The notes under the pieces were generated by a model, which did not search any database, was not told where the DNA came from, and was given only the letters and a program-made list of their open reading frames with translations. This document shows, one piece after another, positions 1-8,787 of a DNA stretch of 43,923 nucleotides (positions are counted from its first letter, which is position 1; each line of letters begins with the position of its first letter). Origin of the DNA: Anaerolineae bacterium (GTDB taxonomy: Bacteria > Chloroflexota > Anaerolineae > Promineifilales > Promineifilaceae); the NCBI GenBank assembly GCA_020848035.1, contig JADLAX010000057.1, forward strand, positions 1-43,923. Reading direction: 5' to 3'. The position numbers were made by a program, and so were the translations under genes.

Positions 1-313
1 AGCTCTCGAACAGTTCCAGCTGTTTATTGGCATCATCGTCGTGGACGAGTTTCAGCGTTGCGTAACCGAGTTCTTCTGCTTTCGCTGCGGCAATTTCCTG
101 CATTGTGCCAAAGAATGGATTTTCCACCCCGGGCACGATCACACATATCAACCCGCTGCCTTCTGCAGCGACGGGTGCTGCTGTTTCCTCTACAGCGGGT
201 GCGGCTTCCTCTGTGGCGGGTTCTTCTACGGTTGAAGCTGACTGGCAAGCACCGAGTAACATACCCAGCATTGCGAACAAGCTTAGAAAAACGATAAACT
301 TTTTGGTAGACAT
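1..313 (-). CDS. Sugar ABC transporter substrate-binding lipoprotein (partial, cut by window edge)
   Basis: Only the first ~104 residues are present; the gene continues past the left edge. The ATG follows an AAGGAG ribosome site 6 nt upstream. The product opens with Lys-Lys, a hydrophobic stretch and the lipobox L-G-A-C (Cys23), then an acidic Glu/Ala/Pro linker, then a region (ICVIVPGVENPFF...) typical of the N-terminal lobe of RbsB-type periplasmic binding proteins (Peripla_BP_4). It should be an extracytoplasmic lipid-anchored receptor delivering a sugar to the permease and ATPase encoded just upstream in the same operon. The ligand cannot be read from this fragment. Confidence 0.88.
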   Translation of the reverse strand, partial: MSTKKFIVFLSLFAMLGMLLGACQSASTVEEPATEEAAPAVEETAAPVAAEGSGLICVIVPGVENPFFGTMQEIAAAKAEELGYATLKLVHDDDANKQLELFES

Positions 314-376
314 TCTCTTCTCCTTGCTATTGAGCGTGAGTAAACATTTCCATAAACTGGAGGCTGTGACCGGTGG

Positions 377-411
377 TGCCAAATTGGCAACTCACTGGCC
401 CGCCTTCGGGC
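377..411 (-). promoter_or_regulatory. Structured spacer between permease and binding-protein genes
   Basis: The 195-bp gap between the permease stop and the binding-protein start holds two small inverted repeats: TGCCAA/TTGGCA around one base (377-389) and GCCCG-CCTT-CGGGC (398-411). Hairpins here in sugar ABC operons often protect the downstream message so that binding protein is made in excess. That role is inference; no T-run marks a terminator. Confidence 0.4.
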
Positions 412-508
412 ACGGTTTGAATCCCGGCCCTGGCTCATGTATCGTTACCATATTTATTCGATATACACTCCTTTCCGAGAGCACTACCCCAGGTAATTTC
501 GAGTACGG

Positions 509-1582
509 TTACTGGATTTCTTGTTGTTTTTGAAGCGCAATGCGTTCTTGCATGCGAGCCTGAACCTGGTCGATGATTACAGCTAATACGATGACAGCAC
601 CTTTGATCACATTCTGCCAGAACGAGGAAACACCCATCATCACCATGCCATCATTCAACACACCAATTACAAAAGCACCGATTAAGGTTCCACCTATATT
701 CCCCCGTCCGCCGGCCAGGGAGGTACCCCCCAGCACCACAGCGGCAATGGCGTTCAATTCAAAGGTATTTCCTGTCAGTGGGTGTGCTGCCACCAACTGT
801 GAAGCGATAATCAAGCCAACCAATGCCGCACAGAATCCGCTGATACTGTAGACAATGATCTTGGTACGGGCGATGCGTACGCCCGAAAGTTTGGCAGCGC
901 TTTCATTGCCGCCAATTGCATACACATGGCGACCAATGGGGGTGTGTTTGGTTATTATGTGCGCCACAAGCGCCAGGATGATCATGAGCCAGATGGAATA
1001 GTTGACTCCCAAAAAGTTACCCGCTCCCAGAATCTCGAATCCGGTATTGCCATACTCAGGACGGCCGACCAGGTTGGGAAAGGTGTAGCCGTTATTTCGC
1101 AAGCCAGCGATACCACGCGCCACGTACAACATGCCCAAGGTGGCGATAAATGGAGCAACATTAAAACGGGTGATGATATAACCGCTGATGGATCCCGCCA
1201 GGGTCCCCAAGAGAAGCGAGATCAACACAATCGTCCAGGTATGCGGGTAGATGATGATGCCAAACGTCGGCAGGATGATACCTTCGTTGATTAACCCTCC
1301 GGCGATCATGGCGACCATGCCCACGATTGAACCAACGGACAGATCAATGCCCGCAGTCAGGATGACAAAGGTCATGCCAATTGCCAGCAGCGCGTTGATG
1401 GCCACATGCTTGGACATAATGACGAGGTTGGCTGTGGTCAGGAATTGCGGCGCCAGGGATGCAAAAACGGCCGTTACCAAAATCAGCGCAATAAAAGCCC
1501 GGCCGCGTAATAGAAATTGTTGTATGTCGGTTTTAGTAATATTGCGCCTCATTTTCCCCTGCGCCAGTTTTGCGTTAGTCAT
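509..1582 (-). CDS. Sugar ABC transporter permease (RbsC-like)
   Basis: Inner-membrane permease of the BPD_transp_2 family (RbsC/XylH/MglC type), about 357 residues with 8-10 hydrophobic segments. Recognisable stretches are AIGMTFVILTAGIDLSVGS near the first third and AVVLGGTSLAGGRGN (the loop contacting the ATPase) near the last third. I place the start at the ATG at 1582 because GGAGG lies 8 nt upstream and MTNAKL follows; it overlaps the end of the ATPase gene by 8 bp, implying translational coupling. A longer reading frame to 1630 lacks a comparable ribosome site. Confidence 0.93.
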   Translation of the reverse strand: MTNAKLAQGKMRRNITKTDIQQFLLRGRAFIALILVTAVFASLAPQFLTTANLVIMSKHVAINALLAIGMTFVILTAGIDLSVGSIVGMVAMIAGGLINEGIILPTFGIIIYPHTWTIVLISLLLGTLAGSISGYIITRFNVAPFIATLGMLYVARGIAGLRNNGYTFPNLVGRPEYGNTGFEILGAGNFLGVNYSIWLMIILALVAHIITKHTPIGRHVYAIGGNESAAKLSGVRIARTKIIVYSISGFCAALVGLIIASQLVAAHPLTGNTFELNAIAAVVLGGTSLAGGRGNIGGTLIGAFVIGVLNDGMVMMGVSSFWQNVIKGAVIVLAVIIDQVQARMQERIALQKQQEIQ

Positions 1583-3152
1583 TTGGATTGCCTCCGTTTG
1601 ATGGACCGTGACCAATGGCTGAAGCAGCAACCAGTTTTTCTTCAGTGGCCTCTTGATGCGTAAATTCTCCGGTGATTTTTCCCTTCGACATGATCAGAAT
1701 GCGGTCAGACATTGCCAGTATTTCCTTCAACTCCGACGAGACAAAAATCACCCCATATGCCTGTTCTGCCAGTTGATTGATGATTTCGGAAATTTCCGAT
1801 TTCGCACCAACGTCGATTCCGCGCGTTGGTTCATCCAGTAGCAGAACTTTGGGTTGGGTCAGCAACCCTTTGGCTACCACCACCTTTTGCTGATTGCCCC
1901 CGCTGAGGGCGGTGATTGGTTGTTGTGAATTCGCTACGCGGATGGATAAATCGCCGATTTGTGAATGAGCGGCTGATTTTTCCTGCGAAGGGGCGAGGAA
2001 AATTCCCCTGAGGTATTTTTTCAGACTGGCAAGCAGCATGTTGTCCATGACCGACAGCGTGGGCACGATGCCGTCCCGTTGGCGGTCTTCGGGAACGAGT
2101 ACAAATCCGGATTGGATGCGCCCCGAAACGGTTTTTGTTGTTACCGGTTTTCCATCTAGCCAGATGTTCCCGGTTGCCTGCGGGCGCGCTCCTGTCAGGC
2201 ATTCCACCAGATCGGAGCGTCCGGCGCCCATCAGCCCGTAAAAGCCCAGTACCTCTCCCTGGCGCAGCTCAAAAGACACATGGTCAAGCAGATACCCACC
2301 ACCAGAACGCGGCAAGGTTAGATTTTCGGCTTTGAGAAGCACATCGCCCAGCTTGTGTTTTTTACGGGTGAACAAGGTAGCCGGGTTACGTCCCACCATT
2401 TTCTCAATCATCCAGGGGACATTTACGTTTTTGATTTCCTCTTCGGCAACCTTGCGCCCATCCCGCAAGATGGTGATGTAGTCACCGATTTGCAGCAGTT
2501 CTTCCAGCTTGTGCGATATGTAGATGATGGCGACCCCATGAGATTTGAGATCACGAATAACGCGGAACAATACTTCCACTTCAGCGGCGCTAAGTGCGGA
2601 GGTTGGCTCATCCATGATCAAGATGCGTGCGTCTTGCAACAATGCCTTGGCAATCTCCACAATCTGCTGCTCGCCAATCCGTAGATTGCTGACAAGTTCA
2701 TCCGGATCGATTTTTTGTTCGAGCTTTTTTAGCAGTTCGCTGGCGCGTTCTTTCTGTGACTTGCGCGCGATCAGGCCGTCTTTCCGGGTTGTTTCGCGGG
2801 CCAGGAAAATGTTGTCTACCACGCTCAGGTTGTCACACAAGTTCAATTCCTGAAAAACCATGCCTATGCCCAGGCGGGTGGCTTCGAGGGGGGAGCGGGG
2901 CTGGATTTCGCGACCATCGAGCAGGATTTTGCCACGGGTAGGCAGCTGCACCCCGGCTAAAATCTTCATCAACGTGGATTTACCCGCACCGTTTTCGCCA
3001 ATGAGCACATTGACTTTGCCCTTACGAACGTGGAACGAAACGTCATCCAGTGCTACCGTGCCGGGATAAATCTGGGTGATGTTTTGGGTAGCCAGGATGA
3101 TGTCTTCTGAAACGGCCGTTTCATCATCCAACGTGGGGGTCAGAGAGGTCAT
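1575..3152 (-). CDS. Sugar ABC transporter ATP-binding protein (two tandem ATPase domains, RbsA/MglA-like)
   Basis: The 525-residue protein has two ABC domains, as usual for CUT2-type sugar importers. The first has Walker A GENGAGKST near residue 53 and Walker B ILIMDEPTSAL; the second has the degenerate Walker A typical of this family (GLMGAGRSD), signature ALSGGNQQKV and Walker B VLLLDEPTRGID. It energises the permease encoded just downstream. The start has GGGAG 7 nt upstream and lies 2 bp past the DUF2291 stop. Confidence 0.95.
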   Translation of the reverse strand: MTSLTPTLDDETAVSEDIILATQNITQIYPGTVALDDVSFHVRKGKVNVLIGENGAGKSTLMKILAGVQLPTRGKILLDGREIQPRSPLEATRLGIGMVFQELNLCDNLSVVDNIFLARETTRKDGLIARKSQKERASELLKKLEQKIDPDELVSNLRIGEQQIVEIAKALLQDARILIMDEPTSALSAAEVEVLFRVIRDLKSHGVAIIYISHKLEELLQIGDYITILRDGRKVAEEEIKNVNVPWMIEKMVGRNPATLFTRKKHKLGDVLLKAENLTLPRSGGGYLLDHVSFELRQGEVLGFYGLMGAGRSDLVECLTGARPQATGNIWLDGKPVTTKTVSGRIQSGFVLVPEDRQRDGIVPTLSVMDNMLLASLKKYLRGIFLAPSQEKSAAHSQIGDLSIRVANSQQPITALSGGNQQKVVVAKGLLTQPKVLLLDEPTRGIDVGAKSEISEIINQLAEQAYGVIFVSSELKEILAMSDRILIMSKGKITGEFTHQEATEEKLVAASAIGHGPSNGGNPND

Positions 3153-3154
3153 CG

Positions 3155-3856
3155 TTATTCTCCCAGTTCGAGTTCAACCGGCACAATGCTAATTTCTTTC
3201 ACATCAATTTGAAGCAGGTTAAACGTGCGGATGGTGAAAGCGCCCCTAAACGAGATGGTTTTGCCGACCAGGTTGACCCTATCAACGTCACCTAGCACAG
3301 TGGTGAGAATGCGTTTGTTGATTTCGGTTGACGCTTTCCCATACTCGGTTTGCTCTTTGAAATCGCCAAATGAGATGAAACCAACCGCATCACGCACCGA
3401 GGTATTATCGCTTGGAATGCGGGTGCCAATGTAGAGCTGTACTTTGATAGGGCCATTGTAGCCATCGAGAGTCACTTCGGCCGTTCCCAGGCTGGATTCG
3501 GCATTGACGCTGGCAATTGTGCCGCTGCCTTGCACCATGTAAACGTGCGCCTCGCCCTCAGTGATCAGCCCAAATTGATTGGCAATGGCAATCAAATCCT
3601 CCTTGGAGGTTACGCCGCTGGCATCCGGCTCCATTTCAGAGAGAATTTTGGAGAGTTCCACAGCACCATCATTGAAAGCGGGCATCAACTGCGAGTCCCA
3701 AATCCCATCCACATAGACAACGGGATCGAACGCTTCGCTTTGAGCCGTTTCTTCGGCTTCTTCGATAGTGACGACGGTAAAACCATAACGTCCCAAAAGA
3801 ATTAGCAACAGAACTGCTGCACCTGCAATGATCAAGGTAGGCGTTTTTATATTCAT
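3155..3856 (-). CDS. DUF2291 family membrane-anchored protein
   Basis: About 233 residues from the ATG at 3856 (MNIKTPTLIIAG...). One N-terminal transmembrane or signal segment (residues ~6-24) is followed by an extracytoplasmic domain with the DUF2291 pattern (VDGIWDSQLMPAFNDGAVEL, YIGTRIPSDNTSVRDAVGF). DUF2291 genes commonly sit beside RbsABC-like transporters; the function is unknown, and a helper role in transport or sugar sensing outside the cell is inference. A longer frame upstream overlaps the kinase gene and is not preferred. It lies 10 bp after the kinase stop in the operon. Confidence 0.82.
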   Translation of the reverse strand: MNIKTPTLIIAGAAVLLLILLGRYGFTVVTIEEAEETAQSEAFDPVVYVDGIWDSQLMPAFNDGAVELSKILSEMEPDASGVTSKEDLIAIANQFGLITEGEAHVYMVQGSGTIASVNAESSLGTAEVTLDGYNGPIKVQLYIGTRIPSDNTSVRDAVGFISFGDFKEQTEYGKASTEINKRILTTVLGDVDRVNLVGKTISFRGAFTIRTFNLLQIDVKEISIVPVELELGE

Positions 3857-3866
3857 AGAGTTACCC

Positions 3867-5357
3867 TTATTTGGGTTGATACAAAACCTGTTGTACGGCC
3901 GTCTGCCAGCCTGCATACAGTTTTTCGGCAGCATCACGTAGCATCACCGGGATAAAATCAATCGTTTCACGGGGCAGCCGGGCAATGGCGTTGAGATCGG
4001 CGTAGACTCCTGTGCCAATCAGTCCGGCCAACACCGCGCCCAACGCCGACAGTTCCGGCAAGCGGGAAGCGCGCACAGTCAAATGAGTTAAATCGGCAAC
4101 AAACTGCATCAGAAACCGGTTGTTAACCGCCCCGCCGTCAGCGTGAACCGTTTGTAAATCAACGGCCGCTTCCTCAGTCATCAGTGACAAAACGTCATAA
4201 ATCCGAAAAGCAATGCCTTCCAACGCGGCTCGCACCACGTGACTTTTGCTGCTGGACGGACTCAAGCCGACAATCGCCGCCCGCGCGTTGGGCTGCCAGT
4301 AGGGGGCGCTCAATCCCACAAAGGCCGGGACCAGGTAGACGCCGCCGTTATCGGGCACGGCCGTTGCCAACCCCTCCGTCTCCTCCACCGACTCAATCAA
4401 GCCTAACTGGTCGCGCAGCCAGGTAATCGTGGCTCCAGTAAAATTGGTGATGCCCTCAAAAGCGTAAACTGGCTGCCCGCCGATGACCCAGGCCACGGCC
4501 GTCACAATCCCCTTGTCCGAATACGCCACCTCATTGCCGATGTTGAGCAGCACCGAGGAGCCGGTACCAAAAGTGACTTTGGCGCTGCCAGGTGTAAAAC
4601 AGCGCTGGGCAAACAAAGCCGCCTGCGAATCGCCCATGACGCCGACGATGGGTAACGGCCGTAACAGCAAACCGCCCAAATCCGTCTCACCAAACCGGGC
4701 ATCGCTGTCGCGCACTTCTGGCAAAGCGGCCAACGGTACGCCAAACAATTGACATAATTCGGTATCCCAGGCCAGCGTGTTGATGTCGAACAAAAGGGTG
4801 CGGGAGGCGTTGGTCTGGTCGGTGGCGAAGGAACGGCCGTACGTCAACCGGTAAATCAAATAGGCGTCAATCGTGCCAATCAACGCCTCGCCATCGGCCA
4901 GTTTTTGGGCAATATCCGGCCGGTTTTGCCGCAGCCAGGTCAGCTTGGAAGCCGGGAAGTAAGTGTCGATTTTTAACCCCGTTTTGGCCTGCACCATCTG
5001 GCCGTGACCGGCCGCTTCCAGTTCGGCGCAAATCGCTTCGCCGCGACGGCACTGCCACACGATGGCGTTGTGCAGCGGCTCGCCGGTCGCTTTGTCAAAA
5101 ACAACAATCGTCTCCCGCTGGTTGGTGAGGCTCAAACACAACAGGCTGTCTACCCTCTCCTTATTTTGTTCCAACAAGGTGGCGACAGCCTGTAACGTAT
5201 TCCGGTAAATTTCGGCCGCATCATGTTCAACCCAGCCGGGACGAGGGTAAATTTGCTGGTGGGAAACGGCCGTTTTATCCAACAATTGGCCCGTTTCCGT
5301 AAACAGCAGCGCCTTCGTTGCCGACGTGGATTGATCAATCCCTAAGATGAGTCTCAC
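3867..5357 (-). CDS. FGGY-family carbohydrate kinase, glycerol-kinase-like
   Basis: ASKHA-fold sugar kinase of about 496 residues, the normal size of the family. The N-terminal phosphate loop ILGIDQSTSATKALLF, the mid-protein TNASRTLLFDINTLAWD and the C-terminal DGGAVNNRFLMQFVADLTH all resemble glycerol kinase more than xylulokinase, but the glycerol-kinase GTGCFML stretch reads GTGSSVLLN, so the substrate may differ. Two GTG starts are possible (5363 and 5357); AAGGAG lies 9 nt before 5357 and only 3 nt before 5363, so I prefer 5357. It overlaps the transketolase C-half gene. Beside a split transketolase, it probably phosphorylates a ketose that the transketolase then cleaves. Confidence 0.88.
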   Translation of the reverse strand: MRLILGIDQSTSATKALLFTETGQLLDKTAVSHQQIYPRPGWVEHDAAEIYRNTLQAVATLLEQNKERVDSLLCLSLTNQRETIVVFDKATGEPLHNAIVWQCRRGEAICAELEAAGHGQMVQAKTGLKIDTYFPASKLTWLRQNRPDIAQKLADGEALIGTIDAYLIYRLTYGRSFATDQTNASRTLLFDINTLAWDTELCQLFGVPLAALPEVRDSDARFGETDLGGLLLRPLPIVGVMGDSQAALFAQRCFTPGSAKVTFGTGSSVLLNIGNEVAYSDKGIVTAVAWVIGGQPVYAFEGITNFTGATITWLRDQLGLIESVEETEGLATAVPDNGGVYLVPAFVGLSAPYWQPNARAAIVGLSPSSSKSHVVRAALEGIAFRIYDVLSLMTEEAAVDLQTVHADGGAVNNRFLMQFVADLTHLTVRASRLPELSALGAVLAGLIGTGVYADLNAIARLPRETIDFIPVMLRDAAEKLYAGWQTAVQQVLYQPK

Positions 5358-6303
5358 GACCACGCTCTCCTTGCAGCAGTTTCTGCGCTGCTGCCGCTAA
5401 CCCCTCCGGCGTGATGCCGTAATGGCCAAAAATTTCATCCTGGCTGCCCGTCACCGTGTATTCATCAGGAATAGCCACCGCCTTAAAGGGCACGTAAATG
5501 CTCTGGGCCATTAATAAGGAAGCGACAGTGCTGCCGAATCCTCCATACACGCTGTGTTCTTCAACGGTGATGATGGCTTGGGAACGGCGGGCGGCGGCGA
5601 GAACGGCCGTTTTATCCAATGGCTTCAACGTATGGACACTGATCACCCCGGCAGCGATGCCCTGTTCGGCCAACAGGTGGCTGGCCTGCACCGCCCGCGA
5701 CACCGGTTCGCCAATGGCCAGGAAGGTTACATCATTCCCTTCAACTAACGGTATCGCCTTGCCGATCTCAAATTGTGTGCCGCCGTTGTGCACATGAAGC
5801 ATCGGTTTTTTGCCAAAGCGGATATAGATGGGCTTGGGATGGGAAACGGCCGCTTGAATCGCTTCCCGTGTTTCAAAATTATCGGCCGGAACCACAATAT
5901 CCAGGTTGTTAATCGCCTGTAAAGCCGCCAGATCGTGCAGCGAGTGATGAGTAGAGCCAAGCGCCCCATAACTCACCCCGGCGCTAATGCCAATTAGCTT
6001 CACCGGATTATCCGAGTAGGCTACGTCGTTTTTGATTTGTTCCAGTGCCCGTGCCGTCAAAAAGCAAGCAGGGGAAACGGCGAACACCTTTTTCCCAGCC
6101 GAAGCCAATCCGGCGGAAATGCCCACCAATGCCTGCTCGGCAATGCCCACTTCAACAATTTGTTCCGGCAGCGCTTGGCCAAAAGGGCCAAGTTTGCCGG
6201 AGCCGCGGGAATCTCCGGTGACCACCAGAATGTCGTGATTGGCCTGGGCCAGATGCAGCAGCGTTTCCGCAAATATCTCTAAATTGGGTTTACCGGCTGC
6301 CAT
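5335..6303 (-). CDS. Transketolase, C-terminal subunit
   Basis: About 322 residues covering the pyrimidine-binding and C-terminal domains of transketolase (DXS/TktB-like half). Diagnostic stretches are IVEVGIAEQALVGISAGLA, with the Glu that activates thiamine diphosphate, and PIYIRFGK. The ATG at 6303 has a GGGGGAG site 5 nt upstream and overlaps the N-half gene by 14 bp, so the halves are probably made in equal amounts and form an α2β2 enzyme. Split transketolases occur in many bacteria and archaea and often serve dedicated sugar pathways, for example apulose-4-phosphate cleavage. Confidence 0.93.
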   Translation of the reverse strand: MAAGKPNLEIFAETLLHLAQANHDILVVTGDSRGSGKLGPFGQALPEQIVEVGIAEQALVGISAGLASAGKKVFAVSPACFLTARALEQIKNDVAYSDNPVKLIGISAGVSYGALGSTHHSLHDLAALQAINNLDIVVPADNFETREAIQAAVSHPKPIYIRFGKKPMLHVHNGGTQFEIGKAIPLVEGNDVTFLAIGEPVSRAVQASHLLAEQGIAAGVISVHTLKPLDKTAVLAAARRSQAIITVEEHSVYGGFGSTVASLLMAQSIYVPFKAVAIPDEYTVTGSQDEIFGHYGITPEGLAAAAQKLLQGERGRETHLRD

Positions 6304-7141
6304 TTTGTCTCCCCCACGCTTCTTCGGCCGCGTCCAGTTCCAGCATCGCCGTGGCAAACTCACTGTCGTTGGGCACATGGTGATGCCAATCTACTTGATT
6401 TTCGATGAAGCTTATCCCCTTCCCTTTTGTTGTGTGGGCCAGCACCAGATTCGGTTTGCCCGGCTCAAAGGGAACCTGGTCAAAAATGGACACCAATTCC
6501 GCAATGTTGTTGCCATTTACTTCCCGTACGGCATAGCCAAAGGCCGTGAATTTTTGTCGAAGATTACCGACACCAGTGACCGTTTCGACAGGGCCGGTGA
6601 TTTGCAGCCCGTTGTAGTCAACAATGACCACCAGATTGTCCAGGCCGTAATGGGCTGCGCTCATGGAGGCTTCCCAGTTGGAGCCTTCCTCTAGTTCGCC
6701 ATCGCCTAAGAGGGTGAAGACGCGGAAGGAACGGCCGTCTTTCTTCCCGGCAATCGCAGTCCCCACAGCAATGGGCAGACCGTGCCCCAAAGCGCCGGTA
6801 TTTTGCTCCACCCCATTTACCTTACGCGTTGGATGGCCGATAAAATGAGACTGGTATTGGTTCAAACTGTCCAGCGCCGCCTCTGGATAAAACCCTAGAT
6901 CGGCTAAGATGACGTACAGCGCCTCGACGGAATGCCCTTTGCTTTGAATATAACGGTCCCGGTTGGCATCCTTAAAATTCTGCGGCGACACGTTTAGCAC
7001 CCGGTTATACAAAACATTGAGAATATCTGTCGCCGACAGGCTCCCACCCGTGTGACCGGCGTTGGCTTTTTTGATGATCGCCAACACCTTCTTGCGATAT
7101 TGGATCGACTTTAGTTCCAAAGCCTCTACGGTTAGTTTCAT
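6290..7141 (-). CDS. Transketolase, N-terminal (thiamine diphosphate-binding) subunit
   Basis: About 283 residues forming the first half of a transketolase. The thiamine-diphosphate motif begins GDGELEEGSNWE and closes at VDYNGLQ; GHTGGSLSATDIL and GALGHGLPIAVG are further family signatures. I choose the ATG at 7141 (MKLTVEAL); a TTG at 7156 adds five residues and is less likely. This is the first gene of the minus-strand sugar operon and begins about 30 bp from the palindrome at 7174. Confidence 0.93.
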   Translation of the reverse strand: MKLTVEALELKSIQYRKKVLAIIKKANAGHTGGSLSATDILNVLYNRVLNVSPQNFKDANRDRYIQSKGHSVEALYVILADLGFYPEAALDSLNQYQSHFIGHPTRKVNGVEQNTGALGHGLPIAVGTAIAGKKDGRSFRVFTLLGDGELEEGSNWEASMSAAHYGLDNLVVIVDYNGLQITGPVETVTGVGNLRQKFTAFGYAVREVNGNNIAELVSIFDQVPFEPGKPNLVLAHTTKGKGISFIENQVDWHHHVPNDSEFATAMLELDAAEEAWGRQNGSR

Positions 7142-7173
7142 GATAAAAATTCTCAAACTATAATACGTTCTCA

Positions 7174-7193
7174 GTGTGAATAATTATTCACAC
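7174..7193. promoter_or_regulatory. Perfect 20-bp palindrome, probable operator of the sugar operon
   Basis: Half-site GTGTGAATAA is followed directly by its exact reverse complement. It lies between the divergent transketolase operon and the SorC-type regulator gene, 33 bp upstream of the operon's first ATG, where a bound repressor would block initiation. The palindrome is seen; binding by the adjacent regulator is inference from position. Confidence 0.72.
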
Positions 7194-7252
7194 CGAAATA
7201 TTATTTCACTATTGTGCAGGTTACATGAGAAAAATCACGGCGTCAAGACAAA

Positions 7253-7281
7253 TTGCATAAATATTCAAATGTGGGTATAAA
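7253..7281 (+). promoter_or_regulatory. Putative sigma-70 promoter of the SorC-type regulator
   Basis: TTGCAT (7253-7258) and TATAAA (7276-7281) are separated by 17 bp. The -10 box matches 5 of 6 consensus positions and lies about 38 bp before the regulator ATG. The -35 box matches only 3 of 6. Confidence 0.5.
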
Positions 7282-7319
7282 TTCACTACCGTCCGAAAAT
7301 ACCAATGAAGGAAAACCCC

Positions 7320-8279
7320 ATGGCTCGAATCGATGAATTAAGACTAATGGCCCGTGTTGCTCGCATGTATTACGAAAAGGAGATGCGCCAATCCGATATT
7401 GCCCGGCAGCTTGGGTTGTCCCAGGCAACCGTTTCCCGCCTATTCAAACGGGCCAAAGAAGAAGGGATCGTCCGTATCTCGGTCAATGTGCCCCACGGGG
7501 TGTTTTCAGAATTGGAAGAGCAAATCATTGCCGCTTACAATTTGCGGGATGCCATCGTCGTCGATTGCGTCAATGAAGATGAACAAATGATTCAGCGTGA
7601 CATTGGCGCAGCGGCAGCTTATTACGTCGAATCAACCATCAAGCCAAACGAGGTGATTGGATTGTCTTCCTGGAGCGGCACCTTGTTGGCGTTGGTGGAC
7701 GCGATGCATCCGGTCTCCCGCAAAAATGATGTGCGCGTCGTCCAAATTTTGGGCGGCATTGGCAATCCGGCAGCCGAAATTCATGCTGCCCGGCTGACCG
7801 GCCGTTTTGCTAAATTGGTGAACGGTACGGCAACTTATCTGCCGGCTCCTGGTGTCGTTGGCTCTGAAGCGGCCCGGCACGTCTTTTTAGAAGATCAATA
7901 TGTCCGGGAGGCAATGGCTGTGTTTGACGAGGTCAGCCTGGCCCTGGTCGGGATCGGCGCTGTAGAACCCTCGGAACTGTTAGCTAATTCCGGCAACATC
8001 TTTTCCGACGCCGAACTGGATATTTTGCGCGGCGAAGGAGCGGTGGGCGACATTTTGCTCCACTTTTTCGATGCCGATGGCCAGCCGGTGAAAACCTCGT
8101 TGGACAACCGGGTTATGTCGATGAGCTTACCCCAGGTGCGCCAGGCGGATCGGGCAGTGGGTGTGGCTGGTGGTCGGCGCAAACGCGAGGCGATTTTAGC
8201 TGTGCTGCGCGGCCACTGGATTAACGTTCTCATCACCGACTGTTTTACCGCCCAGCGCTTGATCGCGGACGCCCGGTAG
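7320..8279 (+). CDS. SorC/DeoR-type sugar-binding transcriptional regulator
   Basis: 319 residues. The N-terminus carries a helix-turn-helix (MRQSDIARQLGLSQATVSRL, residues ~23-42), and the rest is the sugar-binding domain of the SorC family (PF04198), a NagB-like fold that binds sugar phosphates. I choose the ATG at 7320, with AAGGA 7 nt upstream, over the ATG at 7305. Divergent from the split-transketolase/kinase/ABC operon, it is the obvious local regulator, probably sensing a phosphorylated intermediate made by the FGGY kinase. Confidence 0.93.
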   Translation: MARIDELRLMARVARMYYEKEMRQSDIARQLGLSQATVSRLFKRAKEEGIVRISVNVPHGVFSELEEQIIAAYNLRDAIVVDCVNEDEQMIQRDIGAAAAYYVESTIKPNEVIGLSSWSGTLLALVDAMHPVSRKNDVRVVQILGGIGNPAAEIHAARLTGRFAKLVNGTATYLPAPGVVGSEAARHVFLEDQYVREAMAVFDEVSLALVGIGAVEPSELLANSGNIFSDAELDILRGEGAVGDILLHFFDADGQPVKTSLDNRVMSMSLPQVRQADRAVGVAGGRRKREAILAVLRGHWINVLITDCFTAQRLIADAR

Positions 8280-8334
8280 TGGATTTTTGAGATCAGGCGT
8301 GTGGTAGCGTTACGTTCGAAAACAGGACGAAACC

Positions 8335-8438
8335 CTAGTATTGCACCCCGCAAGTTCGCATAAGGTTATTGACGAAGGCGCAATACTAGTATTGCGCCCC
8401 GAAAGTTCGCCTAAGGTTATTGACGAAGGCGCAATACT
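8335..8438. repeat. Two tandem 51-bp units with terminal inverted repeats
   Basis: Two near-identical units start at 8335 and 8386. In the second unit the ends AGTATTGCGCC and GGCGCAATACT are exact inverted repeats, so each unit can fold as a stem with a ~30-nt loop. They lie just downstream of the regulator gene and may be a small non-autonomous element or a doubled terminator-like structure. Confidence 0.75.
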
Positions 8439-8441
8439 TAA

Positions 8442-8492
8442 ACAGTCCGGCAACTTGTCATAATAACGTTATGTAGATTTCCGCCGGACTGT
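8442..8492. repeat. Inverted repeat ACAGTCCGGC / GCCGGACTGT
   Basis: Perfect 10-bp arms at 8442-8451 and 8483-8492 around a 31-nt loop, lying between the 51-bp tandem repeats and the IS3 remnant. This may be a short palindromic element or a trace of the end of a mobile element. Confidence 0.55.
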
Positions 8493-8549
8493 ACTAGGGA
8501 TTTTCATGTCGGCACGGATGACCAGCCAACCATTCCGGATGCACGGCAC

Positions 8550-8701
8550 ATGGCCCCTAGGCCCTATCATAGTGTCTACAAAACCCGAGCACAGGCGCAC
8601 CCGGACATTTTCTTTTACATTGAGGCCTTCTACAATAGAAAGAAGAAAGAAGACAGCGTCGCCATTCGACGTCGGGCTGCGTCAGCCCGGCGGCTCATGA
8701 A
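8550..8701 (+). pseudogene. IS3-family transposase C-terminal remnant, frameshifted
   Basis: From 8550 one frame reads YHSVYKTRAQAHPD then IFFYIEAFYNRK, matching the conserved C-terminal end of IS3-family OrfB transposases (YIEVFYNRxRRHSxLGYxSP). After about 8642 the match continues in another frame as RRQRRHSTSGCVSPAAHE from ~8650. The catalytic core is gone, so this is a dead fragment. The reported open frame over this stretch (8506-8700) is a third, meaningless frame. Confidence 0.75.
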
Positions 8702-8787
8702 GCCGCCTATTCGCAACAATCGTTAGCCTTAACTTAATATCCACTAAAATTGGGGAAGATCAGTAACAACTTACTCAGAAAACACGT

